From Schistocerca nitens (taxonomy: Eukaryota; Arthropoda; Insecta; Orthoptera; Acrididae): a DNA stretch of 64,000 bases. The position numbers were made by a program, and so were the translations under genes. The stretch spans positions 1,056,736,432 through 1,056,800,431 of the forward strand of contig NC_064614.1 of assembly GCF_023898315.1 (NCBI RefSeq), written 5' to 3'. Below the pieces are notes generated by a model. That model was not told the DNA's origin, made no database searches, and saw only the letters and a list, made by a program, of their open reading frames with translations. Positions 8,615 through 21,532 of the stretch are shown piece by piece (positions within the stretch are counted from its first letter, which is position 1; each line of letters starts with the position of its first letter).

Positions 8615-8975
8615 GAATCTCATTGACTAGAGTGGAATTTGTCGTTGGGATGAGTCCTTCTTCGAAATGAGCCCCGGTAACCAGCGAAAACGTATATGGA
8701 GACGCCCCAGACTGCAGTGGGATATCAACCGTACTCTCAACCGCCAACCAGGAGTGGTGATCTTGGTTGCCATTTTTTTTTTTTAACAGCAGGGCTCCTT
8801 CCGTTGTCGTGCGCGACACTATTACAACAGAGAGGTATGTCGACAATATTCTACGTTCCGTTTTGTTGTTGTTCGTGGCCTGCCACCTTGGGATTACGTT
8901 TCAGAAAGATAATTCCCGCCCGCACACGGCGACTGATTCTACTGCTCGTCTTCGTACTAGCCAATCGTAATGACA
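8615..8975 (+). pseudogene. Tc1-like transposase fragment in opposite orientation
   Basis: The plus frames give RWDESFFEMSPGNQRKRIWR (first catalytic Asp in the DES motif, 8650-8705), a frame break at a T-run (8772-8784), then TERYVDNILRSVLLLFVAC and FQKDNSRPHTAT containing the second Asp. It meets the minus-strand copy near 8610 in a head-to-head arrangement. It is truncated before the third catalytic residue. Confidence 0.7.
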
Positions 8976-9127
8976 ACTAAACTGTCGTAAGCGCAGCACC
9001 TTTGTTGACTTGTTGAATGTTGATGGTAACTGTGAGCAACGAAAGTCTTTACTGCTATAAAATAAGAGACAATCAGAAAGTATTTGTGGTTAGAGAAATC
9101 ATATTAGCCATGGATCACATTGACCCG

Positions 9128-9392
9128 AATGTATAACACTAGCGGTAGCGTTCTAGCTTCCCGCGCACGGGGCCCCGGGTTCGATTCCCAGCGGGGTTAA
9201 GGATCTTTCGTGCCTCAAGATGACTGGTTGTTGTTGTGTCGTCTTCATCATCATCATTCATCCACATTACGGTCGGAGGAAGCCAATGGCAAACCACCTC
9301 CAGTGTACGGTGGTGCGGGTCTCCCGCATCGTCCCCTACGCTCCTCGGAGTATGGGACATCATCATCATCATCATCATCATCAAGGTTTATG
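9128..9392 (+). mobile_element. tRNA-derived SINE with (CAT)n tail, family C-like
   Basis: Its head carries a GGTAGCGTTCTAGCTTCCCG box A region and the GGTTCGATTCC box B (about 9178-9188). The body GGAAGCCAATGGCAAACCACCTCCA and the tail CTCCTCGGAGTATGGGACATC followed by eight CAT/ATC units differ from families A and B. The 5' end is truncated. Confidence 0.75.
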
Positions 9393-9775
9393 ACCATATG
9401 ACTTAAAATATTTGGAAACTTATTAACGACGTACTGCCCTTGCATCTACAGACGAAGTCACCAATTTTCAAAAAGTTATTTTAATATTTAAATAACAAGA
9501 AAAGAAATTTATAACCGTTCGGGTCATATAGACCTGAACAGGACAGCAGGATTAATGTCAAAAATCAAATATAGTCTTTATTCAAGTACAGAACTCACTT
9601 TCCACTTTATCGTACTCCTTCTCCTACCTACCCTTTTTTGTTGTCGGTGAACTTTTTCTTTGTGAAGTCTGTAATCAAATTCAATACCAAAAAAGTGATC
9701 AGCTCTTAATTATACGAAAGAAAAAAAGAACATGTGATGGCTGTTGATTACTAAGTAACTCCTGCGATACTATAC

Positions 9776-9810
<35 letters not shown>

Positions 9811-10068
9811 TGATTCTAGGGGGTAATTCTATGTTACTGATTTCATTTGGCTTCCCTCAACATATATCCACTATCGCTTGCAAAAAGAAAATAGAATGAG
9901 GATACAGCGGTTTCCCTTACTGGTACATTACTAAAGTAACAGTTAAATATATTTGTCTCTCAGGACAATGTCTCAGTGAATTAGACAGCCAACTCGGAAC
10001 ATTTGTCATTCCACATCTTTTTTCTATGTAGGCGGGACATAAAACGTTTATGGACAACAAAGGACAAC
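9393..10068. other. AT-rich stretch with (GA)n microsatellite
   Basis: An AGAGAG run of about 28 bp occurs at 9779-9807. No gene or known repeat was recognised in the rest. Confidence 0.6.
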
Positions 10069-12050
10069 ACTACATCTACATCTACGTGACTACTCTGCAA
10101 TTCATTCTTAAGTGCCTGGCAGTTGGTTCATCGAACCGCTTTCACGATATTTCTCTACCGTTCCACACTGCAACAGCCCGCGAAAAATACGAACACTTCA
10201 ATCTTTCTGCCCGAGATCTGATTTCTCTTATTTTCGTTCTCATTTCTCCGCTTGTATGTTCATGCCAACAAAATATTTCCACATTTGGAGAAGAAAGTTG
10301 GAGATCGAAGTTTCGTAAAAAGATCTCGCCGCAACGAAACACGCTTTTGTTTCAATGACTGCCACCCAAATTCGCGTAGCACATCCGTAACATTCTTCTC
10401 CTCTATTCCGCGATAATACAAAGCGAGATGCTCTCCCTTGAACTTTTCCGATGCTCTCCGTCAATCCAATCTGGTAAGGATCCGCCGGCCGCGGTGGTCT
10501 AGCGGTTCTGGCGCTGCAGTCCGGAACCGCGGGACTGCTACGGTAGCAGGTTCGAATCCGGCCTCGGGCATGGTTGTGTGTGATGTCCTTAGGTTAGTTA
10601 GGTTTAAGTAGTTCTGAGTTCTAGGGGACTTATGACCTAAGATGTTGAGTCCCATAGTGCTCAGAGCCATTTGAACCATTTTTTGGTAAGGATCCCATAC
10701 TTCATAGCAGTACTGCAGCAGAGCACCGTGAAGCGTTGTGCAGGCAATTTCTTTATTAGATCTGTTGCATTTTCTAAATATCCCACCAATAAAACACAGA
10801 CTTGGTTTAGCCCTCCCCACAGCATTATCTGTGTGGTCGTTTCAGTACAAGTCGTTCGTAATAGCAATTTCTGGGTATTTAGTTGAACTGACATTTGTAT
10901 GGTTTATCATGTAACCTATATTTCAGGGGTTCTTTTCAACACTCATGTGGATGACGTTACACTTTTCATTATTTAGGGTCAATCTGCCACTTTTCGCACC
11001 ATACTGATATTTTATCTAAATCATTTTCCAACTTATCTTCTGATGCTTTTGCTAGACGTTAAATGACTGCATCTTCTGCAGAAAATATACGAATGATGCT
11101 CAGACTGGCTCCTGAATCGTTTATATAGATTAAGGACAGCAGAGGGACGTACGGCACAGCATTTCCTAGGGGAACGCTACGTATCACTTCTAGTTCACTC
11201 GACGCCATGCTGTCAGTTACTACGAACAGGAACTCAAGAATACAGTCGCACAACTGACACGATGCTCCATAGGCACGCAGTTTGATTCGAAGACGCTTGT
11301 GAGGAACGGTGTCAAAAGCCTTCTGGAAATCTAAAAATACAGTATCTATTTCGATCCCCTGTCGACAGCATTCATTACTTCGCGGCTATAAAGAGCTACT
11401 TGTGTTTCACAAGAACGATATTTTCAGACTCTGTGCTGACTACGTGTCAACAGATCATTTTCCTCGAGATAATTCGTAATGTTCGATCACAGCATATGTT
11501 TAAAAATCCAAGTGCAAATCGACCTCAGCGATATGGGTCTACAATTCATCAGATTACTCCTATTTCTTTTCTTGGCCATTTACTTTCTTGGGTAATGGTG
11601 CGACCTGCGCAACTTTCCTGTCTCTGGATACGGATGTTTCGTCAAGCGAACGGTTGTAGATGATGTTTAAGCACGGAATTATTTTCTAAGCATATTCTAG
11701 AAGGAATCTAGTTGATACACAATCTGGATCGGACGACTTGCGTTTATTAAATGATTTAAACTGCTCTATGCCGAGGATATCTACTTTTAAGCTAATCCTC
11801 TTGGCAGCAGTTCTTGATACGAAATTTTTGTGAAGAAATTTCAGAAAACTATGTTGAGTAACTCTGCTTTAGTGGCACTGTCATCGGTAACATCACAATC
11901 ACTATCTTGCAGTAAAGATACTGATAGTGTCTTGCCGCAGGTTTACGTCAAATACGACGAAATTGTCTGTATTTTTCGCAAGATTTCGAGACAAAATTTT
12001 GCTATGGATACTATTAAAAGTATTTCACAATGAAGTTCGTGTTTATTTCA
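10069..12050 (-). mobile_element. CR1/jockey-like LINE, 5'-truncated and degenerate
   Basis: On the minus strand the reverse transcriptase is legible in pieces: AFDTVPHKRLRIKLRAYGAS (about 11340-11275), a GAxAVPYVPLLSLIYINDS-type block standing where the family has GVPQGS..LLFLIYINDL (11160-11110), and an SAEDAV block replacing FADDAV (11070-11060). The C-terminal QGRASRFVLSRNRGEE and NVTDVLREFGWQSL blocks are near 10450-10340, and RRDLFTKL near 10320. The 3' end shows the AGGCACTTAAG..TAGATGTAGATGT tail. Frame breaks are numerous. A SINE splits it at 10484. Confidence 0.82.
10484..10683 (+). mobile_element. SINE family A inside LINE
   Basis: The 12-bp duplication TGGTAAGGATCC (10472-10483 and 10684-10695) flanks it. 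It has a GCCGGCCGCGGTGGTCTAGC head, box B GGTTCGAATCC, the CCTTAGGTTAGTTAGG body and the CAGAGCCATTTGAACCATTT end. Confidence 0.95.
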
Positions 12051-13231
12051 GATATTCTCTAAAACTTTGCCAATATTAGGGTTTTACGTTCTTTTCATTT
12101 CGAAATGCGCTCTTCGTTGCTTGTGCAGCAGTGTTCTGATCTGTTTTTTGTACGATGTGGAGTCAGTTCTGTCTAATATTAATTTATTTCGTATAAATCT
12201 ATCCATTCCAGTCGATACTATTTCATTAAGTCTAAACCACATCTGGTCTACCCTTTCATAGCTATGCCGGAAGGAATGACGACTGCCTCTTAACAAGGTG
12301 TCAAGAGAATTTTTATCTGCTTATTTTTCGTAAAAATTATGAGTTGTTTAAAAGTTATGATTTTATAGGAAGATGAAAGAGTAACTTTCTTAATATCCGT
12401 CCTAGGCAATACAAAGTTGTGTACGAAAAGGGAAAAAAAAACAATTATCTCACTAGGAAATAAGAGTGCATAGGAGAGCACAAACAAGAAGTACATCAGA
12501 AACAGATTGATGCTGGCTAGGAAGTCTCTCTTCAACGAAAAACATATCTAATAGTATCAGATGTTGAGCTATGTCGATAAAAAGTTCATAAATACGACTC
12601 TGACATCACGTACAAACAATAACAATGAACTAATTCTGAAATTTTATATGTCGTGTAAGAGATAATTTCACTTGGTGCACTGTTCCTTTGTGTAAAGGGT
12701 GATAAACGGACAACATTGACAGAAATGGAAAATGTTACATCGTGAGGTAGCTGTCCGATATTTAATAAGCTTTGTGGATATGTTCATCACTCAACGGGTA
12801 TTAAATTATTTCACTTTCATTTAATACAGTACTGATGTCCACTATCAGTTTCAGTATAAAGTATGATCCCCAATGCCATGAATACACTCTTGTATTCGTT
12901 GTGGTATGGAAACAAATATCCTCTGCAATTAATCTTCTGGAAGTTGTTGCCTTACTTGCCACGAATTCTGCGTCACATAATTAAAACTGATGTCTGGATG
13001 CTGGCATGAAAATTTACATCTCTAAGTGTCTTGCAGACATACTTAATACGTTGCCTATCAAATACTGGGTATCATAGGTCTGCACATTCTTCAGTGAGCT
13101 TTTGATCTGAAAATTTGGGCTGGATATGTTAGAACACGGTCCAATATGTTGTATACGTCCACCAAACGAATATGGTGAAATCCAAAAAAGCAGAACTTGC
13201 CCATGTTCCCTACGTTTGAAATAATATGAAA
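12051..13231. other. unassigned AT-rich sequence
   Basis: Only short random frames are present. The stretch 12850-13200 has the look of an old transposon remnant but no motif could be fixed. Confidence 0.4.
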
Positions 13232-13243
13232 TTAATAACAATG

Positions 13244-13458
13244 GCCCGCATCTCGTGGTCGTGCGGTAGCGTTCTCGCTTCCCACGCCCGGGTTCCCGGG
13301 TTCGATTCCCGGCGGGGTCAGGGATTTTCTCTGCCTCGTGATGGCTGGGTGTTGTGTGCTGTCCTTAGGTTAGTTAGGTTTAAGTAGTTCTAAGTTCTAG
13401 GGGACTCATGACCAAAGATGTTAAGTCCCATAGTGCTCAGAGCCATTTGAACCATTTT
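13244..13458 (+). mobile_element. SINE with family C head joined to family A body
   Basis: The 12-bp duplication TTAATAACAATG (13232-13243 and 13459-13470) defines the ends. The head is CCCGCATCTCGTGGTCGTGC with box B GGTTCGATTCC, as in the family C copy at 33953. After GGCTGGGTGTTGTGTG it switches to CCTTAGGTTAGTTAGG..CAGAGCCATTTGAACC, the family A body. It therefore is one transposed unit with a mixed architecture. Confidence 0.93.
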
Positions 13459-13470
13459 TTAATAACAATG

Positions 13471-14505
13471 ATGGGAAATTCGAAATAGTCCACCTTTGTA
13501 AGAGTGAAACTGTGGGAAATTAAAAAATAAATGATGTATCTGGAGCTATAAGCACAGTCCGATGAACGTCACAATCCAAGATGATGATCCAAGATGGCGG
13601 ACTCTAGTGCACGTGTAAGTACATGCGACCACAATAATATGAATATGCATCAGCTTATGAAATCATTAGAGCAGAACAGTATTCAACTAAAATGTGTGTA
13701 AAGGAGCAATAACATTTCTGATATCACATGTATATGCTGCACTTACAAATGCACAATAGTTTTCACAAAATACGTTATTTTGTACTCGCAGTGGGCTGAT
13801 CGAATATCACTGAAATCGGAAGAAAACTAGTCCACACTTAGAAACAACTGTGCAGATAAATATATAAGCATTACCACCCCTGATATTAAATATACATACA
13901 GCACTTACAGAAAAATAAACACGTAGAGGTGGCGTGGTTCAGCCACAACACATCATCTTTAAAGCCAACATTTTAGTCAATGGTGTTATCTGCATTTGTA
14001 CACATAAGTGAACCAGTACCGTCTCAATTCACAATTGCATACACAACAGAAAAATTGCTGAACACTAATACTGCATCGACTGTGAGAACCTTCATGTGTA
14101 CAATCATAATACAGCACTTCATCTTGACACTCAATGCAGTGGGCTGAATAAACTGTCCACAGAGATGAGGCCTTATATGCTGACAGCACTGAGGTAGTGA
14201 GGCAATCTAGAAGCCATTACTACTCAATTTAGACCGCGGTGGCTGCTACACTTTCAAACCTTCGGACCCTATCAAACCCGTAGACGACCGTAACTCTAGT
14301 TTACTGTGACATTCACAACAATGGGAATCTGAAACCTCAGCAGACGCCACTACCCCTAAGTTCGCAAACAGGGGAAAGCACCATTGAATAGAACACAGCT
14401 TACACATCTCACTAGCAGCCATTAGCATTACAGCCAGCGCGTCTGCGATGCTTTGGAACAATGCGAACCTTTTAGTCAACGATGGCGATGGTACAATTTT
14501 TTTTT
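13471..14505. other. unassigned sequence
   Basis: No coding or structural feature recognised. A short phrase (GATATTAAATATACATACAGCACTTACAG type) occurs twice in weak form near 13720 and 13880. Confidence 0.4.
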
Positions 14506-16290
14506 GGGGAAGGGTCATCAGTCTTGTGACTGGTTTGATGCGGCCCGCCAAGAATTCCTCTCCTGTGCCAATGTCTTCATCTCAGAGTAGCACGTGCAAC
14601 CTACGTCCTCAAATATTTGCTGGATGTATTGTAATCTCTGTCTTCCTCTACAGTTTTTGTCATGCACAGCTTCCTCTAGTACCAAGGAAGTCATTCCCTC
14701 ATTTCTTAACAGACGTCCTATCATCCTGCCGCTTCTCCTTATCAATGTTTTGTACATATTCCTTTTCTCTTCGATTCTGCGCAGAACCTCCTCATCCCTT
14801 ACATTCTCAGTTCACATTATTTTAAATATTCGTATGTAACACATCTCAGATCCTTCGATTCTCTCTTGTTCCGGTTTTCCCACAGTCCATGTTTCACTAC
14901 CATGCAATACTGTACTCCAGACGTACATTCTAAGAAATTTTTTCCTCTTATTAAGGCCTGTGTTAGATACTAGTAGACTTCTCTTGGCCAGGAATGCTCT
15001 TCTCGACATTGCTAGTCAGCTTTTGATGTGCTCCTTGTTTCATCCGTCATTGGTTATTTTACTGCCTACGAAGCAGAATTCCTTAACTTCATCTACTTCG
15101 TGAGCATCAATCGTGATGTTAAGTTTCTCACTGTTCTCATTCTGCTACTTCTCATTACTTTAGTGTTTCTTCGATTTACTCTCAATCAGTATTCTGTATC
15201 CATTACACTGTCCATACCACTCAGCAGATCATGTACTTCTTCTTCATTTTCATCAGAGAATCGTATCATTGATATCTTTCCAACTTGAAATTTAATTCCA
15301 CTCATTAATATTTCTTTTATTTCCATCATTGCTTCTTCGATGTACAGATTGAACAGTAGGGGCGAAAGACTGAATCCCTGTCTTACACCCTTTGTAACTC
15401 TAGCACTTCGATCTTCGTCGCCACTCTTATTATTTCCTCTTGGCTCTTCTACATGTTGCATATTACTCGTCTCTCCACCATATTTTTCTCAGAATTTGGA
15501 ACATCTTTCACCATTTTACACTGTTGAACGTTTTTTATTGGTCGACAAGTCCTATGGACGTGTCTTGATTTTTCTTTAGTCTTGTGTCCATTATAACCGC
15601 AACGTCAGAATTGCCTCACTCGTGGCTTTACTTTTCCTAATACCAAACTAATCGCAATCTAGCACATCCTCAATTTTCTTCTTCATTCTTTTGTGTAATA
15701 TTCTTGTCAGTAACTTGGATGTATGAGCTGTTAAGCTAACTGTGCGATAATTCTTACACATGTCAACTCTTGCAGTCTTCGGAATTTTGTTGATGATATT
15801 TTTCCGAAAGTCAGATGGTATGTCACCAGACTCATACATTCTACACACCAACGTGAGCAGTCGTTTTGTTGCCACTTCTCCAAATGATTACAGGAATTCT
15901 GATGGAATGTTGTCTATCCTTTCTGCCTCATTTGATCTTGAAGTCTGATTCTAATACACGATCAACTATCTCTTGTAAATCGACTCCTGTTTCTTCTTCT
16001 ACCACATCCGTAAATCTTCCTCCTCATAACGGCTTGTAATGTATTCCTTCCACCCATCCGCTCTCTCCTTTGTATTTAACAGTGGTATTCTCGTTGCAAT
16101 CTTAATGTTACCACCATCTCTTTTAATATTACCGAAGGTTTTTTTGACTTTCCTGTATGCTGAGACTGTCCTTCCGACAATCATTTCTATTTCGATTTCT
16201 TCGCATTCTTCATGCAGCCGTTTCGCCTTAGCTTCCCTGCACTTCGTATTTATTTCATTCTTCAACGACTTGAATTTGCAAATTTAACTT
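14506..16290 (-). mobile_element. RTE-like LINE, 5'-truncated, several frame breaks
   Basis: In minus-strand order: linker KNEINTKCREAKAKRLHEEC (16265-16200) and SAYRKVKKTFGNIKRDGG; reverse transcriptase LLTLVCRMYESGDIPSDF, IINKIPKTARVDMCKNYR and LLTRILHKRMKKKIEDVL (15865-15655); GVRQGFSLSPLLFNLYIEEA (15395-15335); a MIRFSDENEEE block where the family has FADD (15280-15250); SETWTVGKPEQERIEGSEM near 14900; and RNEGMTSLVLEEAVHDKNCR..EMKTLAQERNSWRAASNQSQD ending at 14518. It is the same family as the LINE at 410-4020. The catalytic FADD appears mutated. No endonuclease domain is left. Confidence 0.88.
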
Positions 16291-16417
16291 CATCATTTAC
16301 TAAGATAAATCAAATCTGTGCACATCGTTACCAGAGTGAATTAGCGCTCATCACAGCAGTTAGCTATAGAGGTACATTTATTACAGTTGGCTATAAGACA
16401 CTAAATACATAATTTCA

Positions 16418-16626
16418 GCGGCGCGGGGTAGAAGCGCATTCTGAGGCGTCCTGCCACGGTTCAAGCGGCTCCCCCCGTTGGAGGTTCGACTCCTCCCTCG
16501 GGTATGGGTATGTGAGTTTTCCTTAGCTTAACTTAGTTTAAGTTAGATTTAGTAGTGTCTAAGTCTGAGGACCGATGATCTCAGCAGTTTGGTCCTGTAG
16601 GAACTTACCACAAATTTCCAAAAACT
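16418..16626 (+). mobile_element. SINE family B
   Basis: The short duplication TAATTTCA (16410-16417 and 16627-16634) flanks it. Head CGGCGCGGGGTAGAAGCG, box B GGTTCGACTCC (one change), body CTTAGCTTAACTTAG and ..GACCGATGATCTCAGCAGTTTGGTCC. Confidence 0.85.
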
Positions 16627-16634
16627 TAATTTCA

Positions 16635-16965
16635 TAACGGGTATCAAAAAGTATGGCTCTAGTCTCTGATGCATATTATATTAAAACAGCAAATAACAAA
16701 CTCAGATACACACATATTATCAAAGCACAATGATACAGTCATAGTGCTAAGTGCTAGTAGGAAATATTAAAACTCAAACTATTGAGACTCATATTTCAGC
16801 AAATGCTTTAAACTGAATATCTGTGAAAAAAAAGACTTTAACGGAACATGAACGAATTATCCATATGGGATAGAAATCGGTAGATGTGCAGACAAACAAA
16901 TGTTCAAAATTTCTGAAAAATTGAAACAATGATTCAGGGTGAAAGAGCATCACCAACTGAGCAAG
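16635..16965. other. unassigned AT-rich sequence
   Basis: Nothing recognised. Confidence 0.4.
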
Positions 16966-17575
16966 TCAATATTACATTGGTTCACCTCCGGTCCTGATGC
17001 AAGCAGCTATTCCGTTTATCATCGATTGAAAGGTTTCTTAGAGTCATCCTGAACGTTATCGTGCCAAATTCTATCCAACTGATACATTAAATCGTCTAAA
17101 TCCTGAGCTGTCTAAATCCTGAGCTGGAGGGCCCTGACCATAATGTTCCAAACATTCACAATTGGGGAGAGATCCAGAGACCTTGCAGGCCAAGGAAGGG
17201 TTCAGTAAGCACGAAGACACGCAGCAGAAACTCCTGCCGTGCGAGCGAGCATTATCTTGCTGAAACGTAAGCCCAGAATGGCTTGCCATGCAGGGCAACA
17301 AAGCGGGCCATAGAATATTGCTGTGCTGTAAGGTAGCCATGGCAGATAACCAAAGGGTTCCTGCTGTGACAAGAAATTCCACTGCAGACCACCACTCCTG
17401 GGTCTCAAGCCACATGGCAGGTGACAGCCAGGTTGATACCCAACCGCTGTCTGTGATGTCTCCAGACATGTCTTCGCTGCTCATCAGGGCTCGATTCGAA
17501 GTGGGACTAATCACTGGAGACAATAATACTACAGTCAATTAGAGATCAGTTGACGCTAATGCACAGCAGAGGTAT
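16966..17575 (-). pseudogene. Tc1-like transposase remnant
   Basis: The longest open piece on the minus strand (17538-17071) covers the DDE core: LETQEWWSAVEFLVTAG, WPALLPCMASHSGLTFQQDN and ARSH with the second catalytic Asp. After a frame shift come CKVSGSLPNCECLEHYGQG-type residues, equivalent in position to SPDLSPIEHVWD. A 16-bp segment (TCTAAATCCTGAGCTG) is tandemly duplicated at 17096-17127. The N-terminal DNA-binding part is absent. Confidence 0.78.
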
Positions 17576-19375
<1,800 letters not shown>

Positions 19376-19386
19376 ACAAAGCTTTA

Positions 19387-19586
19387 GCCGGCCGCGGTGG
19401 CCGTGCGGTTCTGGCGCTGCAGTCCGGAACCGCGGGACTGCTACGGTCGCAGGTTCGAATCCTGCCTTGGGCATGGGTGTGTGTGATGTCCTTAGGTTAG
19501 TTAGGTTTAAGTAGTTCTAAGTTCTAGGGGACTTATGACATAAGATGTTGAGTCCCATAGTGCTCAGAGCCATTTGGACCATTTGG
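19387..19586 (+). mobile_element. SINE family A
   Basis: The 11-bp duplication ACAAAGCTTTA (19376-19386 and 19587-19597) flanks a full-length copy. Head GCCGGCCGCGGTGGCCGTGC, box B GGTTCGAATCC, body CCTTAGGTTAGTTAGG. Confidence 0.95.
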
Positions 19587-19599
19587 ACAAAGCTTTATA

Positions 19600-19757
19600 T
19601 GGCCTACATCGCGGTCGGTGGTACGAGTCCTTCCTTGGGCATGGGGGTGTGTCCTGTCCTTAGCGTAAGTTACTTAGATTAAGTAGTGTGTAAGCCTTGG
19701 GACCGAGAACCTCAGCAGTTTGGTCCCATTGTAACTTACCACAAATTTCCAAAAAAC
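19600..19757 (+). mobile_element. SINE family B, 5'-truncated
   Basis: It starts within the head (GGTACGAGTCCTTCCTTGGG) and continues through GTCCTTAGCGTAAGTTACTTAG to GACCGAGAACCTCAGCAGTTTGGTCCC and a CCACAAATTTCC end, as in the copy at 16418. Confidence 0.82.
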
Positions 19758-19791
19758 GTAATACATTGATGTTATTCTTCATAATTTATAG

Positions 19792-19960
19792 ATACGTAGA
19801 TGAAGATGCTGCTGTAATTGCGTTAAAATTTAGTGGATCGCAACTGGAAATGACGTCAGAGATTTTACCAACACTTAATACTGCCCAGCTGAAGCATACG
19901 GTTAATCAGTTCCTCAACCACATCATGTTCGGACCTCTAACAGGCAAAGCTTCAAAATAA
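19792..19960 (+). CDS. candidate terminal coding exon, unknown protein
   Basis: An acceptor-like TTCATAATTTATAG ends at 19791. It is followed by an open frame to a TAA at 19958-19960, with one leading base before the first full codon. The 55-residue peptide begins YVDEDAAVIALKFSGSQLEM and ends NHIMFGPLTGKASK. Its composition (acidic start, mixed amphipathic helix LNTAQLKHTVNQFLNHIM) looks more like host coding sequence than repeat. I do not recognise the family. There is no clear AATAAA close downstream, and no partner exon. It could be chance. Confidence 0.3.
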
Positions 19961-20472
19961 CTGTAAATATTGCGAGGTACAGTACTTTAACGTTGCAGTT
20001 TGATAGCATGACATTGACGGTTTGAGTAGACGAAGATATTTGAGTGATAATACACAGAAAACAGAGACGAAATAATACTATAATTTCAGATATTTCCTTT
20101 ACGTAATTGTGGTGAGAGCTCAGGTACTTATTTTGATGTGCTGCATATTTTAGAAGACTGACTGCGGAATTTTCATAGCAATATCAACATTCAAATCCTA
20201 ATTTTAGTGTCTCTTAAAAAAATTGTAGTCATTTGAGAATTTTTTGGTTGAACACCCATGAAAGGGGAGAAGACTAGAGTTTAATATCCCACTGACAACG
20301 GGGTTATTACAGTTATAGCGTACTCTAGAGCTGCTGTAAGCTGATGAAGAAACTCTACCGCATCCTCTTTCACAGCATTCAGCCCAGAATGTGCATCAAA
20401 ACAGTCGTCTGTTGTTTCTTCTGTCCGAAAGAACAGATACCATCGGTGACCATGCAGCTCGTTAGAATGAAA
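19961..20472. other. unassigned sequence
   Basis: Contains a short TCCGAAAGAACAGATACCA phrase (20422-20442) that recurs at 21300, which links it to the SINE composite that follows. Nothing else recognised. Confidence 0.45.
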
Positions 20473-21265
20473 TTACAATGAAATGAACACCCTTAGCTGC
20501 TTACAGGCGTTGACATACGTCAAAGGGGACAGATGAAAATGTGTGCCCCGACCGGGACTCGAACCCGGGATCTCCTGCTTACATGGCAGATGCTCTATCC
20601 ATCTGAGCCACCGAGGACACAGAGGACAACGGGGACAGATGAAAATGTGTTCACCGACCGAGACTCGAACCCGGGATCTCCTGCTTACATGGCAGATGCT
20701 CTATCCATCTGAGCCACCGAGGACACAGAGGACAACGGGGACAGATGAAAATGTGTTCCCCGACCGGGACTCGAACCCGGGATCTCCTGCTTACATGGCA
20801 GATGCTCTATCCATCTGAGCCACCGAGGACACAGAGGACAACGGGGACAGATGAAAATGTGTTCCCCGACCGGGACTCGAACCCGGGATCTCCTGCTTAC
20901 ATGGCAGATGCTCTATCCATCTGAGCCACCGAGGACACAGAGGACAACGGGGACAGATGAAAATGTGTTCCCCGACCGGGACTCGAACCCGGGATCTCCT
21001 GCTTACATGGCAGATGCTCTATCCATCTGAGCCACCGAGGACACAGAGGACAACGGGGACAGATGAAAATGTGTTCCCCGACCGGGACTCGAACCCGGGA
21101 TCTCCTGCTTACATGGCAGATGCTCTATCCATCTGAGCCACCGAGGACACAGAGGACAACGGGGACAGATGAAAATGTGTTCCCCGACCGGGACTCTAAC
21201 CCGGGATCTCATGCTTACATGGCAGATGCTATATCCATCTGAGCCACCGAGGACACAGAGGATAG
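20473..21265 (-). repeat. seven-copy tandem array of tRNA-like SINE heads (106-bp period)
   Basis: On the minus strand each unit is a 73-nt tRNA-like sequence plus a 33-nt linker. The left edges of the tRNA-like segments fall at 20545, 20651, 20757, 20863, 20969, 21075 and 21181, an exact 106-bp step. Each can be drawn as a cloverleaf: acceptor TCCTCGG with TCGGGGA, D arm GCTC/GAGC, anticodon stem TCTGC/GCAGG, T arm CCGGG/CCCGG with box B GGTTCGAGTCC. The anticodon position reads TGT, but base 33 is A instead of the near-universal T. The array ends at 20473-20525 in a SINE tail (TGTCAACGCCTGTAAGCAGC). Copies 2 and 7 carry a few changes; the rest are nearly identical. Confidence 0.9.
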
Positions 21266-21532
21266 CACGACTGCAGGGATTTATCTCTGGGACGCCACCA
21301 GTCCGAAAGAACAGATACCACCTTAGTATATATGTAGTTAAGGCTCACCGGCCACTTGACCATCTTCTTCTTCTGTGCGAATGCACAAACAGTGCCCGAA
21401 CTCTTACGGGAATCGGCAACGCGCCGCGAGTAATGAGTATAATAGGCAGGGGCACTACGAATGTAGTGCTGGACAATACGTTGAGAATGTGGGTTTCGCG
21501 GGAGGCGTGCCAAATCCCTGCAGTCGCGCTGT
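21264..21532. repeat. core between inverted SINE heads
   Basis: The ends are inverted: GCACGACTGCAGGGATTTAT (21265) is matched by AAATCCCTGCAGTCGCGCTG (21512). Outside them the tRNA-like heads point away from each other. The interior carries GTCCGAAAGAACAGATACCA, also found at 20422. It has no coding sequence. Confidence 0.65.

Noticed and set aside
12850..13200. Tc1-like remnant
   Set aside because: The general look is similar, but no catalytic motif or TIR could be placed.
20545..21254. cluster of seven functional tRNA genes
   Set aside because: The array ends in a SINE tail, position 33 is A instead of T, and copies 2 and 7 carry arm changes. Better explained as SINE-derived.
20525..21265. 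CRISPR-like regular array
   Set aside because: The regular 106-bp units have no variable spacers. Each is a tRNA-like SINE head plus a constant linker.
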